A stretch of DNA of 64,000 nucleotides from JBHJGM01 sp050331815. GTDB lineage: Bacteria; Verrucomicrobiota; Verrucomicrobiia; Opitutales; JBHJGM01. Location: assembly GCA_050331815.1 (NCBI GenBank), contig JBHJGM010000011.1, positions 95,568 through 159,567 of the forward strand, read 5' to 3'. Below, piece after piece: positions 8,934 to 17,518 of the stretch; within the stretch, counting starts at the first letter, position 1; each line of letters begins with the position of its first letter. Made by a program: the position numbers and the translations under genes. The notes under the pieces were generated by a model. It was given only the letters and a program-made list of their open reading frames with translations. It was not told the origin of the DNA and made no database searches.

Positions 8934-11393
8934 TCATCGACTCGTTCTCTCTCTGGCCACCTCGACCTGGCCGCCCACGGGGATCTCAGCGTACTTACCC
9001 AGGCTCTGCAGGTACGCGATCAGCGCGACCATCTCGCTTTCGGGGTCCACCAGGATGGCGTCGCGGGCGAGGCTTTCGGCGATCTCCAGGCCTTGGGCCC
9101 GGGCGAGTTCCTCGATCTTGGCTGCGTCCCAATCCTGCGGGAAGGGATCGCCCAGCAGGGGATTGTCGCGCAGGACCAGCAGGCGGCTGGCGAGTTTTTC
9201 AAAGTCGACCTTGTAGTCGTTGAGGAAGTGGTAATTGGGCATGATGGAGGCTTCCTCCAGCGCCCGCGGATTGACCATGTGCTGATAGTGCCAGGTGTTT
9301 GACTTGCGCATGGTCAGGCTGACACCCTCGCGCGACAAATCCGGGCCCGTGCGCTTGGAGCCCCAGACAAAGGGCCGGTCAAAGATGCTCTCACCCAGGT
9401 AGGAGGCACCGCCCTTCGGGTCGTAGCGCATCACGTCGCTGGCGAGCGTGCGGATGTTTTGCGAATGGCAGGTGTTGCAACCCTCCGAGACGTAAATCTC
9501 GAAGCCGGCCTGCTCCAGCGGCGTCCGCAAAATCTGGATACGTTTGGCCTCGGCGTTGGCGGCCAGGGCCTCGCCCTCGTTCTGGACGACGGTCGGGATG
9601 ATTTGCACGGCTCCGCCGATCGCCACCGAGACAAAGGTCAGCACCGTGAACCCAAGCGAGTTGGCCAGCAGTTTTTGATACCAGTCGCCCCACTTGGCGC
9701 CGCTCATGTTGAAGTGCACGATCATCAGCAACACCAGCACCATGGTCAGCAGCAGGCTGAAGAGCTGCACCCCGCCGGTGCCAAACAGCCAGCCGCAGCT
9801 GACCAGGATGATCGCGGTGATGTAGAGCACCGGTGCGTTGAAAATTGTCTGGGTAAAGGTCAGCCCGCGCTCGGCGTAAGGGTCCCAGCGGGCAGTCTCG
9901 ATGACGCCGTTGGCCGCCTTGCCCTGCAGGATTGTCCGCCCGAGGTTGTAAGTCATCAGCAAAAAGCCAATGAAGTAGAGCAGCCCGCCGATGGCCCGGA
10001 AGAGCATGGCCGGCTTGATGGCGTTGACCGTTTCGATGAAGGCCGGATTGGCCAGGATGCCGCTGGCTTCGTCCACGTTGTTGAGCATCGCCCCCTGCGT
10101 GATGCCCGAGGTCCACATGGCCGCCACGTAGAGGAGGATGCCGACCATCCCGATCCAAAAATGCAGGTTGGCCAGGCTTTTGGAAAACAACTGCGTGTTC
10201 CACAGGCGCGGAGCCAGCCAGTAAAACATCCCGGCGGCCATGAAGCCGTTCCAGCCAAGGGTTCCGCCGTGCACGTGGCCGATGGTCCAGTCCGAATAGT
10301 GCGAGAGCGAGTTGACCGCCTTGATCGACAGCAACGGCCCTTCAAAGGTGGCCATCCCGTAAAAGGTGACCCCCGCCGCGAAAAACTTGATGACCGGGTC
10401 GGTACGCAGTTTGTCCCAGGCTCCGCGCAGTGTCAGCAGCCCGTTGAGCATGCCGCCCCAGCTGGGAGCCCAGAGCATCAGCGAGAAGGTCATGCCCAGG
10501 GCCTGCAGCCAGGAGGGCAGGGCGGTGTTCAGCAGGTGGTGCGGTCCGGCCCAAATGTAAATGAAGACCAACGACCAGAAGTGAATCACGCTCAGCCGGT
10601 ACGAATAAACCGGTCGCTCCGCCGCCTTGGGCAGAAAGTAGTACATGATGCCTAGGATCGGCGTCGTCAAAAAGAAGGCCACCGCGTTGTGCCCGTACCA
10701 CCACTGCACCAGGGCGTCCTTAACCCCGCTAAAAATCGGATAACTGTGCAGCAGCCCCGTCGGAATGCTCAGGTGGTTAACCACGTAAAGCATGGCCACC
10801 GTGATGACTGTCGCGATGTAAAACCAAATGGCCACGTAGATGGTCGGTTCGTTGCGGCGGGCCAACGTCCAGAAGAAATTCACCGCAAACACAATCCAGA
10901 TGGCTGCGACCGCGATGTTGATCGGCCAGATGAGTTCCGCGTACTCCTTGCCGCGCGTCAGCCCCGCCGGCAGGGTGATGGCCGCCGCCACGATGATCAG
11001 CTGCCAGCCCCAGAAGTGGACCTGCGACAGCACGTTGCTCGCCGTGCGGCATTTGCACAGCCGCTGCGTGGAGTAGTAAATCCCCGCGAACATCATGTTG
11101 CCCACGAAGGCAAAAATCGCCGCGTTGGTGTGCAGCGGGCGCAATCGCCCAAAAGTCAGAAACTCGATGCCCTCCGACTGAATCAGTCCGAAGGTGATCC
11201 ACTCGATGAACTTTCCGTTCATCTGCCAGAAGTTCAACTGGGCAGCGATCAGCAGACCTAGGCCCAGCCCGACCAGCGACCAGATCACCGAGGCCACCAT
11301 AAACCAGCGGACCGTGCGGTCGTCGTATTCGATTTGGATGCGCGTGCCGCTGGCAGGCGCGGCAACAGTGGCGGAAGCGGCAACTTCGCTCAT
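8934..11393 (-). CDS. ccoNO: Fused cbb3 oxidase subunits I and II (CcoN-CcoO)
   Basis: One continuous 819-residue protein that joins the haem-copper catalytic subunit CcoN (about residues 1-500, around 12-14 membrane helices, with haem/CuB histidines in WWYGHNAVAFFLTTP and HFWSLVFIYIWAGPHHLLNT) to the mono-haem cytochrome CcoO (about 590-819). CcoO carries CNTCHSQNIR near residue 638 and the family signature RTGPDLSREG. It catalyses oxygen reduction to water with proton pumping, typically at low oxygen. The ATG at 11393 is preferred; four codons upstream there is a TTG at 11405. No internal stop, so the fusion is real in this sequence. It is followed after 3 bp by ccoQ. Confidence 0.93.
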   Translation of the reverse strand: MSEVAASATVAAPASGTRIQIEYDDRTVRWFMVASVIWSLVGLGLGLLIAAQLNFWQMNGKFIEWITFGLIQSEGIEFLTFGRLRPLHTNAAIFAFVGNMMFAGIYYSTQRLCKCRTASNVLSQVHFWGWQLIIVAAAITLPAGLTRGKEYAELIWPINIAVAAIWIVFAVNFFWTLARRNEPTIYVAIWFYIATVITVAMLYVVNHLSIPTGLLHSYPIFSGVKDALVQWWYGHNAVAFFLTTPILGIMYYFLPKAAERPVYSYRLSVIHFWSLVFIYIWAGPHHLLNTALPSWLQALGMTFSLMLWAPSWGGMLNGLLTLRGAWDKLRTDPVIKFFAAGVTFYGMATFEGPLLSIKAVNSLSHYSDWTIGHVHGGTLGWNGFMAAGMFYWLAPRLWNTQLFSKSLANLHFWIGMVGILLYVAAMWTSGITQGAMLNNVDEASGILANPAFIETVNAIKPAMLFRAIGGLLYFIGFLLMTYNLGRTILQGKAANGVIETARWDPYAERGLTFTQTIFNAPVLYITAIILVSCGWLFGTGGVQLFSLLLTMVLVLLMIVHFNMSGAKWGDWYQKLLANSLGFTVLTFVSVAIGGAVQIIPTVVQNEGEALAANAEAKRIQILRTPLEQAGFEIYVSEGCNTCHSQNIRTLASDVMRYDPKGGASYLGESIFDRPFVWGSKRTGPDLSREGVSLTMRKSNTWHYQHMVNPRALEEASIMPNYHFLNDYKVDFEKLASRLLVLRDNPLLGDPFPQDWDAAKIEELARAQGLEIAESLARDAILVDPESEMVALIAYLQSLGKYAEIPVGGQVEVARERTSR

Positions 11394-11447
11394 GATAACA
11401 GACAAATGATGCGTGCGGTGGACAAAGGTAGCACGCGGACGTTCCTA

Positions 11448-11636
11448 TCAGGGTTGATCCGCGTCTTCGTTACAAGACTCTAATTTCCGGAAACGCTCTT
11501 CCTGAAATGGCAGAAGCGCATCATGCTCGGGGCTGGCTAGATGCGCCCGCTGACTCCGTCGCTCGCGCACGAAAAAAATCGCGAACAAGGAAGCCAGCAA
11601 TAAGCTCAGAAAAAGCGTCAACAGAACAACTTGCAT
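11448..11636 (-). CDS. Small membrane protein upstream of ccoNO (CcoS-like)
   Basis: From the ATG at 11636 it is 62 residues: a hydrophobic segment (VVLLTLFLSLLLASLFAIFF, residues 3-22), a basic stop-transfer and a polar tail with DALLPFQEE. Length, single N-terminal helix and the position directly before ccoNO resemble CcoS-type small assembly proteins, but the CcoS sequence signature is not convincing. The frame stays open upstream to 11762; I reject that extension because it is polar, unlike an N-terminus, and would cover the likely regulatory site at 11667-11680. Confidence 0.5.
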   Translation of the reverse strand: MQVVLLTLFLSLLLASLFAIFFVRERRSQRAHLASPEHDALLPFQEERFRKLESCNEDADQP

Positions 11637-11957
11637 GGGCGTTTGGGACTGCGCCTTAAAATTGAATTGATGGGAATCTATCGGCCAGTTGCTGCTAGTG
11701 GGAAGAAAAAAATCTAATAGACGCGCGAAAATTTTCGGACGATTGCTAATAGTCATAAGCACCGCTTTCTGATGCCATTAGCTCGTGCAATTTGCTTCCC
11801 TCCAAAAGTCGATAAGGCCTACTTACGTCATGTTACAAATGTCAAAAGGTGCCTTGATTGGAAGGCCCTATTGCTAGTCATTCAATTAAATCACCTAACT
11901 TATCGGTCGATTTAGCGGCGGCTTGCGCCGACTCAGGACCACAGCTAACGTGTAAAA
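11637..11957. other. Divergent intergenic region between cco operon and dus
   Basis: About 320 bp, clearly more AT-rich than its surroundings, with no credible coding sequence. It must contain promoters for the leftward cco genes and the rightward dus gene. The only motif I can name is the FNR-like box at 11667-11680. Confidence 0.6.
11667..11680 (-). promoter_or_regulatory. FNR/ANR-type box upstream of the cco genes
   Basis: TTGATGGGAATCTA matches the palindrome TTGAT-N4-ATCAA at 9 of 10 fixed positions. FNR-family control is the usual regulation of cbb3 operons. The box centre is 37 bp upstream of the small CcoS-like ORF. No good -10 hexamer sits at the distance expected for a -41.5 activator site, so the promoter geometry is unclear. 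Confidence 0.35.
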
Positions 11958-12974
11958 GTGCTGCATTGGTTTCAGCATCAGGCATTTCCGCTCTATCTGG
12001 CGCCGATGGCGCGGTTTACCGACCGTGTCTTTCGTGACCTGTGCAAGCGGCAGGGGGCCGATGTGCTGGTCAGCGAGTTTGTCCAGTCTGACTCCCTGCT
12101 GCACCACGATCGACGCGCCTGGGAGTCGGTCGATTTCACCTCGGAGCAACGTCCGATGGGTGCGCAGATTTTCGGCTCCACGCCCGAGAGCATGGGCCGC
12201 GCGGCGCGTCTGCTGGTCGATCGCCTCCAGCCTGACTTCATCGACCTGAACTTCGGTTGCCCGGCCGACCGCGTGGTCGACAAGCTGGCTGGCTCCTCGC
12301 TGCTGAAGGATCCGCCGCGCATCGGTGCGATTGTGGCTGCGGTGGTCCGTGCCGTTCCAGAAACGCCGGTGACTGCCAAGATTCGCATCGGCTGGGATGC
12401 GCACCAGATCGTGGCCCGCGAGGTCGGCCGCATCGTCGAGGACGCTGGTGCCCAAGCGCTGGCCATCCACGGGCGCACCAAGGTGCAGGGGTACGCGGGT
12501 GAACCCGACTGGGAGAGCATCGAGGCGACCGCCGCCGACCTTTCCATCCCCGTCATCGGCAACGGCAACGTGACCGGGTGCACCGACGTCGTCGCCCTGC
12601 GGGATCACAGTTCGGTGTCCGGCCTGATGGTTGGGCGCGCGGCTTTGGGCTACCCGTGGATCTTCCGCGAGTTGAAAGCGCTGCTGCGCGGTGAGCCTCT
12701 ACCACCGCCACCGACACCGGAAGAACGTTGGCAGGTTTTGCTGGATTACACTCACGGCTACGTCGCCTTTACCTGCCGCGGCGCGAGCACCGAGAACCTT
12801 CGCGGCATCCGCGCCAAGATAAAGAGCTTTACTAAGGGACTGCCTGGCAGCGCCCCGGTGCGTGAGCGTATCGACGAATTGAATACGCTAGACGAACTCA
12901 AGAATCTAGCCGAAGCCTATCTAAGTGGTGCCTACACACCGGAGCCAACGCTGATCTCCGCTTCGGGCGCGTAA
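11958..12974 (+). CDS. dus: tRNA-dihydrouridine synthase
   Basis: FMN enzyme reducing specific uridines in tRNA to dihydrouridine, 338 residues, DusB-like. The N-terminus reads FPLYLAPMARFTDRVFR (LAPMxxxTD signature), followed by QIFGS, DLNFGCPADRVV with the catalytic Cys near residue 100, KIRIGWD, AIHGRTKVQGYAG and GNGNV, all in Dus order. It starts at a GTG (11958); no ATG is available upstream in frame before a stop. The 3' end overlaps the convergent DUF4038 gene by 43 bp. Confidence 0.93.
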   Translation: MLHWFQHQAFPLYLAPMARFTDRVFRDLCKRQGADVLVSEFVQSDSLLHHDRRAWESVDFTSEQRPMGAQIFGSTPESMGRAARLLVDRLQPDFIDLNFGCPADRVVDKLAGSSLLKDPPRIGAIVAAVVRAVPETPVTAKIRIGWDAHQIVAREVGRIVEDAGAQALAIHGRTKVQGYAGEPDWESIEATAADLSIPVIGNGNVTGCTDVVALRDHSSVSGLMVGRAALGYPWIFRELKALLRGEPLPPPPTPEERWQVLLDYTHGYVAFTCRGASTENLRGIRAKIKSFTKGLPGSAPVRERIDELNTLDELKNLAEAYLSGAYTPEPTLISASGA

Positions 12975-14500
12975 AATATCACCACGTTCGGACCCTCGCC
13001 TGGATTGGGCAGGCTGCGCTGCGTTTCGCTCCAGGTGCCTTCGGCCAGAATCTCCGCCGACTTCGGGTCGTAAATGCGCCAGCGTTTTTGAATGCATTCG
13101 TCATGTACGGTGCAGTCCATCGGGTGAGCGCGGTAGATCAGGGTCAGCTTGCCAGGAACGGACAGTGCCCGGTTGCCCATGGTCTGGCTGACGGTTGGTT
13201 CGGCTCCTGTTAAATCGTAGCGGGCCAGGATTTTGCCCACGTTGCCCACATAGTCCGCGCCTTCGAATTTCAGCGTTTCGCGCCAGCCCGCCGCCGGATC
13301 GCAGCACCAACTCTGGTGGTCGGGCTCGTCAGGCGAAAGTTTCCATTGCCAGAGGCTGGCCGCCCCGTAAAAGACGCCAAAGGTGCCCCCGGCGCACAGG
13401 TTCAACCAGGCCTCGTGGCCCTGCCACCAGCCGGCGGCGGTCGCTTTTCCGCCCATGCGCTCGTAGGTCGGCTCGCCGTTGGCGATGGCCTTGGTCGGGA
13501 GGTTGCGCCGCATGTCTGCAAGTTTCTCCGGGCGGTGCTCCCCGTTGTGCCCGCTCTGGCAAAGCTGAAAATCCAGCCACGCCGCTGCCTGATGGGCGGC
13601 GTTGTCTCGATTGGGCCCGTAGTGGATACCGGTCGGTTGGCGGTAGGCGTCCCAGGCTTCAACCGCCTCGCCGCCCGGACCGACGGTGGGTTCGCGTCCG
13701 CCGCCGTCGCCTCCTACCAGCCAGATGGCTGGGCGTGCTCCGTAGCGCGCGACCAGGTAGCGGCAATAGCGCGCATAGTCCTCCGGTGGCACCACGGGTC
13801 CCGCCGTGCGGCGTCCTTTCCAGCCGTAGCCGTGAAAGACCGGTTGGTAAATCGGTACGATTCCATGCTTCAGTAGGATGGCCATCAGCCGGTCCATCAT
13901 CTGAAAATACGCGGGCCGCAGCTGCGTGAGCCTGCCCTGCGGAAGATCGGTAAACCCACGGTCAAAGCCCAAAGGCTGCGTTCGGTCGTCGGGGCCCTCC
14001 GCTTCCATATCCGGCTGCACGGTCATCAACAGCGCGGCGTTGAAACCTTGCTGCTGACGCCTGGCGGCGTAGGTTCGGCAAGCCGCCTCGGTCGCGCGCC
14101 AGGGCAGGGCCCAGGGGGTGTCCGCGACCACGAAAAAGGGATAACCATCGTGATGGCAGGCATTCAACGGCGACGCGGCACTCATTCGCAGCAGCCCGTG
14201 ACGCTCAAAAAGCGAGTCGCCCGTAGCGGGGGTTGCCTGAAGCTCTCCGGAACCCGTCAGACCCGTGTCTTCGGGCGAACTGGCAATCGTCCAACGCCAT
14301 CGTCCCGAGGCCTTTGGCGAGGCGAAGTGGCATCGCCAGATCCAACCGCCATCCCAGAACAGCGGTCGGCGCAGCTTCGTGCCATCCTCGTGTAGGAAGT
14401 CCGCCCACGCTTCCCAATCGGTGTAAGCATTTTTGGTGGACGCGGTTGCCTCGAAGCTCAGTTCGACGGCAGACCACTGTGGAGCGATTTCAAGCTGCAT
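12932..14500 (-). CDS. DUF5060/DUF4038 glycoside-hydrolase-like protein
   Basis: A 522-residue cytoplasmic-looking protein (no signal peptide). The N-terminal part, about 1-95, is a beta domain of the DUF5060 type (VELSFEATASTKNAYTDWE). The centre is a TIM-barrel of the DUF4038 family: PFFVVADTPWALPW near 130, FNAALLMTVQPD, RYGARPAIWLVGGDGGG, and ANGEPTYERMGG with a candidate catalytic Glu. DUF4038 proteins act on rhamnogalacturonan, apiose or other plant/algal sugars, but the substrate cannot be assigned. It is probably co-transcribed with the PhyH gene 12 bp upstream, and overlaps dus at the 3' end. Confidence 0.8.
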   Translation of the reverse strand: MQLEIAPQWSAVELSFEATASTKNAYTDWEAWADFLHEDGTKLRRPLFWDGGWIWRCHFASPKASGRWRWTIASSPEDTGLTGSGELQATPATGDSLFERHGLLRMSAASPLNACHHDGYPFFVVADTPWALPWRATEAACRTYAARRQQQGFNAALLMTVQPDMEAEGPDDRTQPLGFDRGFTDLPQGRLTQLRPAYFQMMDRLMAILLKHGIVPIYQPVFHGYGWKGRRTAGPVVPPEDYARYCRYLVARYGARPAIWLVGGDGGGREPTVGPGGEAVEAWDAYRQPTGIHYGPNRDNAAHQAAAWLDFQLCQSGHNGEHRPEKLADMRRNLPTKAIANGEPTYERMGGKATAAGWWQGHEAWLNLCAGGTFGVFYGAASLWQWKLSPDEPDHQSWCCDPAAGWRETLKFEGADYVGNVGKILARYDLTGAEPTVSQTMGNRALSVPGKLTLIYRAHPMDCTVHDECIQKRWRIYDPKSAEILAEGTWSETQRSLPNPGEGPNVVIFYAPEAEISVGSGV

Positions 14501-14512
14501 CCGAGGAGACAG

Positions 14513-15433
14513 CTAGCAGATGCGACCGCGCTTGCCCGCCCGCGAGTGACCCACCGGTTTTGGCCCTACCCAGCGCTCGTCCGCCGGTTCGCTGGCTAGT
14601 TGGTACCGAGAGTCCGACGACAGCCGGATGCGGTCGGGCGTCTGGTTGTCCAGACTGCCGTGCACGGTCGCCATGCCGAAGGTGAGCAAATCACCGGCTT
14701 TGAATTCCGCCGTCAACCAGCGTCCACCCAGCCGTTCGCGCAGGCTACGCGGGTTCTTGGATAGACTGCCCTGCCAGTTGCGACGTCCGTGCAGCGCTTT
14801 TTCAAAGTCGCCAGGCTTATTTTCGCAGTAGCTGTCGACATCGCTTGCCAGGTACTTGCGCAAGCGGTCGGTTTGTTTGTGCGAGTCCTCCAGGATGATA
14901 AGGCCGCCGAGGTCCAGCGTGACATCTCCAAAGGGCACCCAGGCGGTGTAGAGGTTGAAGGTGCCTCGATTCATGTAAACTGCGTCGCAATGCGGCGGTG
15001 AACCGCGCCCAGGGCTGACCGCGCGAAACCAAGTGAAGTCAAAATGCCGCACCGGACCGCCGAGAAACCGCTCGTAAAACGCCCGCATGCATGGCCCGTA
15101 AAGGAGTGACTCGACCACTGGATTTCCCGTCGCAATGTCCGGACGAAATTTCACGGTGGCCTCCGGTTTCAGAATGCCCTCGGAGGCCTCGCGTTCGGGA
15201 TGCAGGATGCCTTCGGCTTTCAACTTCTCGCAGACATCGCGGCGTGCCTCCAGCACTTGCGCGCGTTCGAGGTAGCCCGGCAGGTAGAGGTAGCCATCGC
15301 GTTCAAAGGCCGCGCGCAGGGCTTCCGCGTCCGTGGCGATGGCGGAGGAATCGCGCAACCAGCCAAACGCATCGGCTTCCATGGAGAGTTCCTGTCCAAA
15401 AGCGTGGAGGCGGGGGTGGCTGAGCAACGACAT
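14513..15433 (-). CDS. Phytanoyl-CoA dioxygenase (PhyH) family protein
   Basis: Fe(II)/2-oxoglutarate-dependent oxygenase, 306 residues. Metal ligands are visible: HCD (HxD) in SPPHCDAVYMNRG near residue 147 and the distal His in GMATVHGSLDN near 258, followed by a conserved Arg (RIRLSSD) that would bind 2-oxoglutarate. YLPGYL and GLIILEDSH also fit PhyH. The start at 15433 (MSLLSHPRL) is chosen because the open frame upstream runs antisense to nadE. First gene of a two-gene operon with the DUF4038 protein, which suggests hydroxylation or side-chain removal of a sugar- or lipid-like substrate in the same pathway; the substrate is unknown. Confidence 0.85.
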   Translation of the reverse strand: MSLLSHPRLHAFGQELSMEADAFGWLRDSSAIATDAEALRAAFERDGYLYLPGYLERAQVLEARRDVCEKLKAEGILHPEREASEGILKPEATVKFRPDIATGNPVVESLLYGPCMRAFYERFLGGPVRHFDFTWFRAVSPGRGSPPHCDAVYMNRGTFNLYTAWVPFGDVTLDLGGLIILEDSHKQTDRLRKYLASDVDSYCENKPGDFEKALHGRRNWQGSLSKNPRSLRERLGGRWLTAEFKAGDLLTFGMATVHGSLDNQTPDRIRLSSDSRYQLASEPADERWVGPKPVGHSRAGKRGRIC

Positions 15434-15526
15434 ACAGGCTAGTTTAGCGAATCGGGTGCTTCTGACAAGCTTTGGAATGAGCCTTCGGCTCCGACCTGCG
15501 GCTTGACCTAAACACGTAAAGCGTTG

Positions 15527-17503
15527 ATGTTCGGCACCATGGGGATAAGGACCAGCGATTTTTCCAAGTACGGGTTGTTGCGCGTGGCGGCGGCCAGCCC
15601 CCGCTTGTCCCTGGCCCACGTCGAGCTCAACGCCGAGCGAATGCTTGAGCAATGGCACGACAGCAGCGCCGCCGGAGCCGCCCTGACCGTCTTCCCGGAA
15701 CTGTCGCTGACGGGCTACACCTGCGGCGACTTGTTCCTGCAAAGCGTTTTGCGCGAAGCTGCTCTGAAGGCACTTGTCAGCCTGGCCGAGGAGAGCGCCC
15801 AACTGCGCGGGGCCGCTCTGGTCGGGCTGCCGCTGGAGATCGATCAGCGCCTGTTCAACGTCGCGGCGCTTGTATCCAACGGACAAATACACGGCTTCCT
15901 CCCGAAGCGGCACCTGCCCAATTACGGCGAGTTTTACGAACAGCGCTGGTTCGCCTCGGCGCGCGATCTGCCCCGCGACTCCATCCGGCTCAACGGCGTG
16001 GATATCCCGGTCGGCGCGAACCTGATCTTTCGCGCGGATACTGTGCCGGGTCTGGCCCTGGGCGTGGAGATTTGTGAGGACCTCTGGGCACCCAAACCGC
16101 CCAGCACGGATCTGGCCCTCGGCGGCGCCTGCGTGCTGGCCAACCTCTCCGCCTCCGACGAACTATTGGGCAAAGCCGCTTACCGCCGTGACCTCGTGCG
16201 ACAGCAATCCGCGCGTTGCCTGGCCGGTTATATCTACGCCGGCAGCGGCCCGTGCGAGTCCTCTACAGACGTGGTTTACGGCGGGCACAACCTGATCGCC
16301 GAAAACGGCACCACCTTGGCGGAGTCTGCGCGCTTCGACTTCGAGGGGCAGCTCACCTTTGCCGACCTCGACCTCGAGTTCCTCGCTCACGAGCGGATGA
16401 AAAACACGACGTTTACCGGTAGCGGGCTGGAGACGGCTTGTGTGGAGGTTGGCTTTGAGTTGCCGCTGCCGGACAGTCTGCAGCCGCCCGAGCTGCGGCG
16501 CCCGTTACCCAAGATGCCCTTTGTCCCCAGTGACGAAACCCGCCGGGCCGAACACTGTGAGGAGATTTTTGCCATCCAGACTACCGGACTGGCCCGCCGG
16601 CTCAATCACACGGGCTCGAAAGCGGCGGTCATCGGTGTGTCGGGTGGGTTGGATTCGACCCTGGCGCTATTGGTCAGCGTGCGCGCTTTTGAAAAACTCG
16701 GGCTCGACCTCAAGGGTCTGCAGGCCATCACCATGCCGGGCTTTGGCACCTCGGAGCGCACCCTTGAAAACGCCCGCAACCTTATCCAGCAACTCGGCCT
16801 CGAGTTGAGAATGATTCCGATCGACGCGGCGGTGCGTCAGCATTTTGCGGATATCGGGCACGACGAAAGTGACCATTCCGTCGTCTACGAAAACGCCCAG
16901 GCGCGCGAACGCACGCAGATCCTCATGGATGTCGCCAACCAGGTAGGTGGATTCGTGGTGGGCACCGGCGATCTAAGTGAATCCGCGCTGGGCTGGGCCA
17001 CCTACAACGCCGACCACATGTCGATGTACCACGTGAACATCGGCGTGCCCAAGACCCTGGTGCGCTACCTGGTCGACTGGTCCGCCGAGGCTGTGTTTAA
17101 TGAGGGTCCGGTGCGCCACATCTTGAGCGACATCGCCCAGACGCCTATTACGCCCGAGTTGCTCCCGCTCGGCGAGCAGGGTGAGGTTCTGCAAAAGACC
17201 GAGGACTCCCTCGGACCCTACCGGGTGCACGACTTTTTCCTTTATCATATGGTGCGCCGTGGCTGCGCACCGTCCAAGCTACTTTTTTTGGCCGCACAGG
17301 CTTTCGGCGACGAATTTTCAAAAGCAGACCTGCGCCGTTGGCTCGAAGTGTTCCTGCGACGCTTCTTCGCTCAGCAATACAAGCGTTCCTGCATGCCCGA
17401 TGGCCCGAAGGTCGGGACGGTGGCGCTCTCGCCGCGCGGTGACTGGCGCATGCCCAGCGACGCTTCCGCGGAGTCCTGGCTGCGCGAACTGAGCGATGCC
17501 TGA
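15527..17503 (+). CDS. nadE: Glutamine-dependent NAD(+) synthetase
   Basis: Two-domain enzyme, about 658 residues, amidating nicotinic-acid adenine dinucleotide with ammonia from glutamine. The nitrilase-type glutaminase domain covers about residues 10-330 with the Glu-Lys-Cys triad visible as FPELSLTGY, LPKRHLPNY and EICEDLW. The synthetase domain begins near 345 with the PP-loop GVSGGLDSTLAL near 370 and later GTGDLSESALGW and YHVNIGVPKT. The ATG at 15527 is one of two plausible starts; 15539 is the other. Length agrees with the long glutamine-dependent class. Confidence 0.94.
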   Translation: MFGTMGIRTSDFSKYGLLRVAAASPRLSLAHVELNAERMLEQWHDSSAAGAALTVFPELSLTGYTCGDLFLQSVLREAALKALVSLAEESAQLRGAALVGLPLEIDQRLFNVAALVSNGQIHGFLPKRHLPNYGEFYEQRWFASARDLPRDSIRLNGVDIPVGANLIFRADTVPGLALGVEICEDLWAPKPPSTDLALGGACVLANLSASDELLGKAAYRRDLVRQQSARCLAGYIYAGSGPCESSTDVVYGGHNLIAENGTTLAESARFDFEGQLTFADLDLEFLAHERMKNTTFTGSGLETACVEVGFELPLPDSLQPPELRRPLPKMPFVPSDETRRAEHCEEIFAIQTTGLARRLNHTGSKAAVIGVSGGLDSTLALLVSVRAFEKLGLDLKGLQAITMPGFGTSERTLENARNLIQQLGLELRMIPIDAAVRQHFADIGHDESDHSVVYENAQARERTQILMDVANQVGGFVVGTGDLSESALGWATYNADHMSMYHVNIGVPKTLVRYLVDWSAEAVFNEGPVRHILSDIAQTPITPELLPLGEQGEVLQKTEDSLGPYRVHDFFLYHMVRRGCAPSKLLFLAAQAFGDEFSKADLRRWLEVFLRRFFAQQYKRSCMPDGPKVGTVALSPRGDWRMPSDASAESWLRELSDA

Positions 17504-17518
17504 ACGATCGCCAGTAAC

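Noticed and set aside
9459..10655. 398-codon open frame antisense to ccoNO
   Set aside because: It is the opposite strand of a well-conserved oxidase gene; Gln/His/Arg-rich composition and no recognisable domain. High GC makes such shadows common.
11637..11762. N-terminal extension of the CcoS-like ORF to 11762
   Set aside because: Would put a polar 42-residue stretch before the signal-anchor and bury the FNR-like box in coding sequence.
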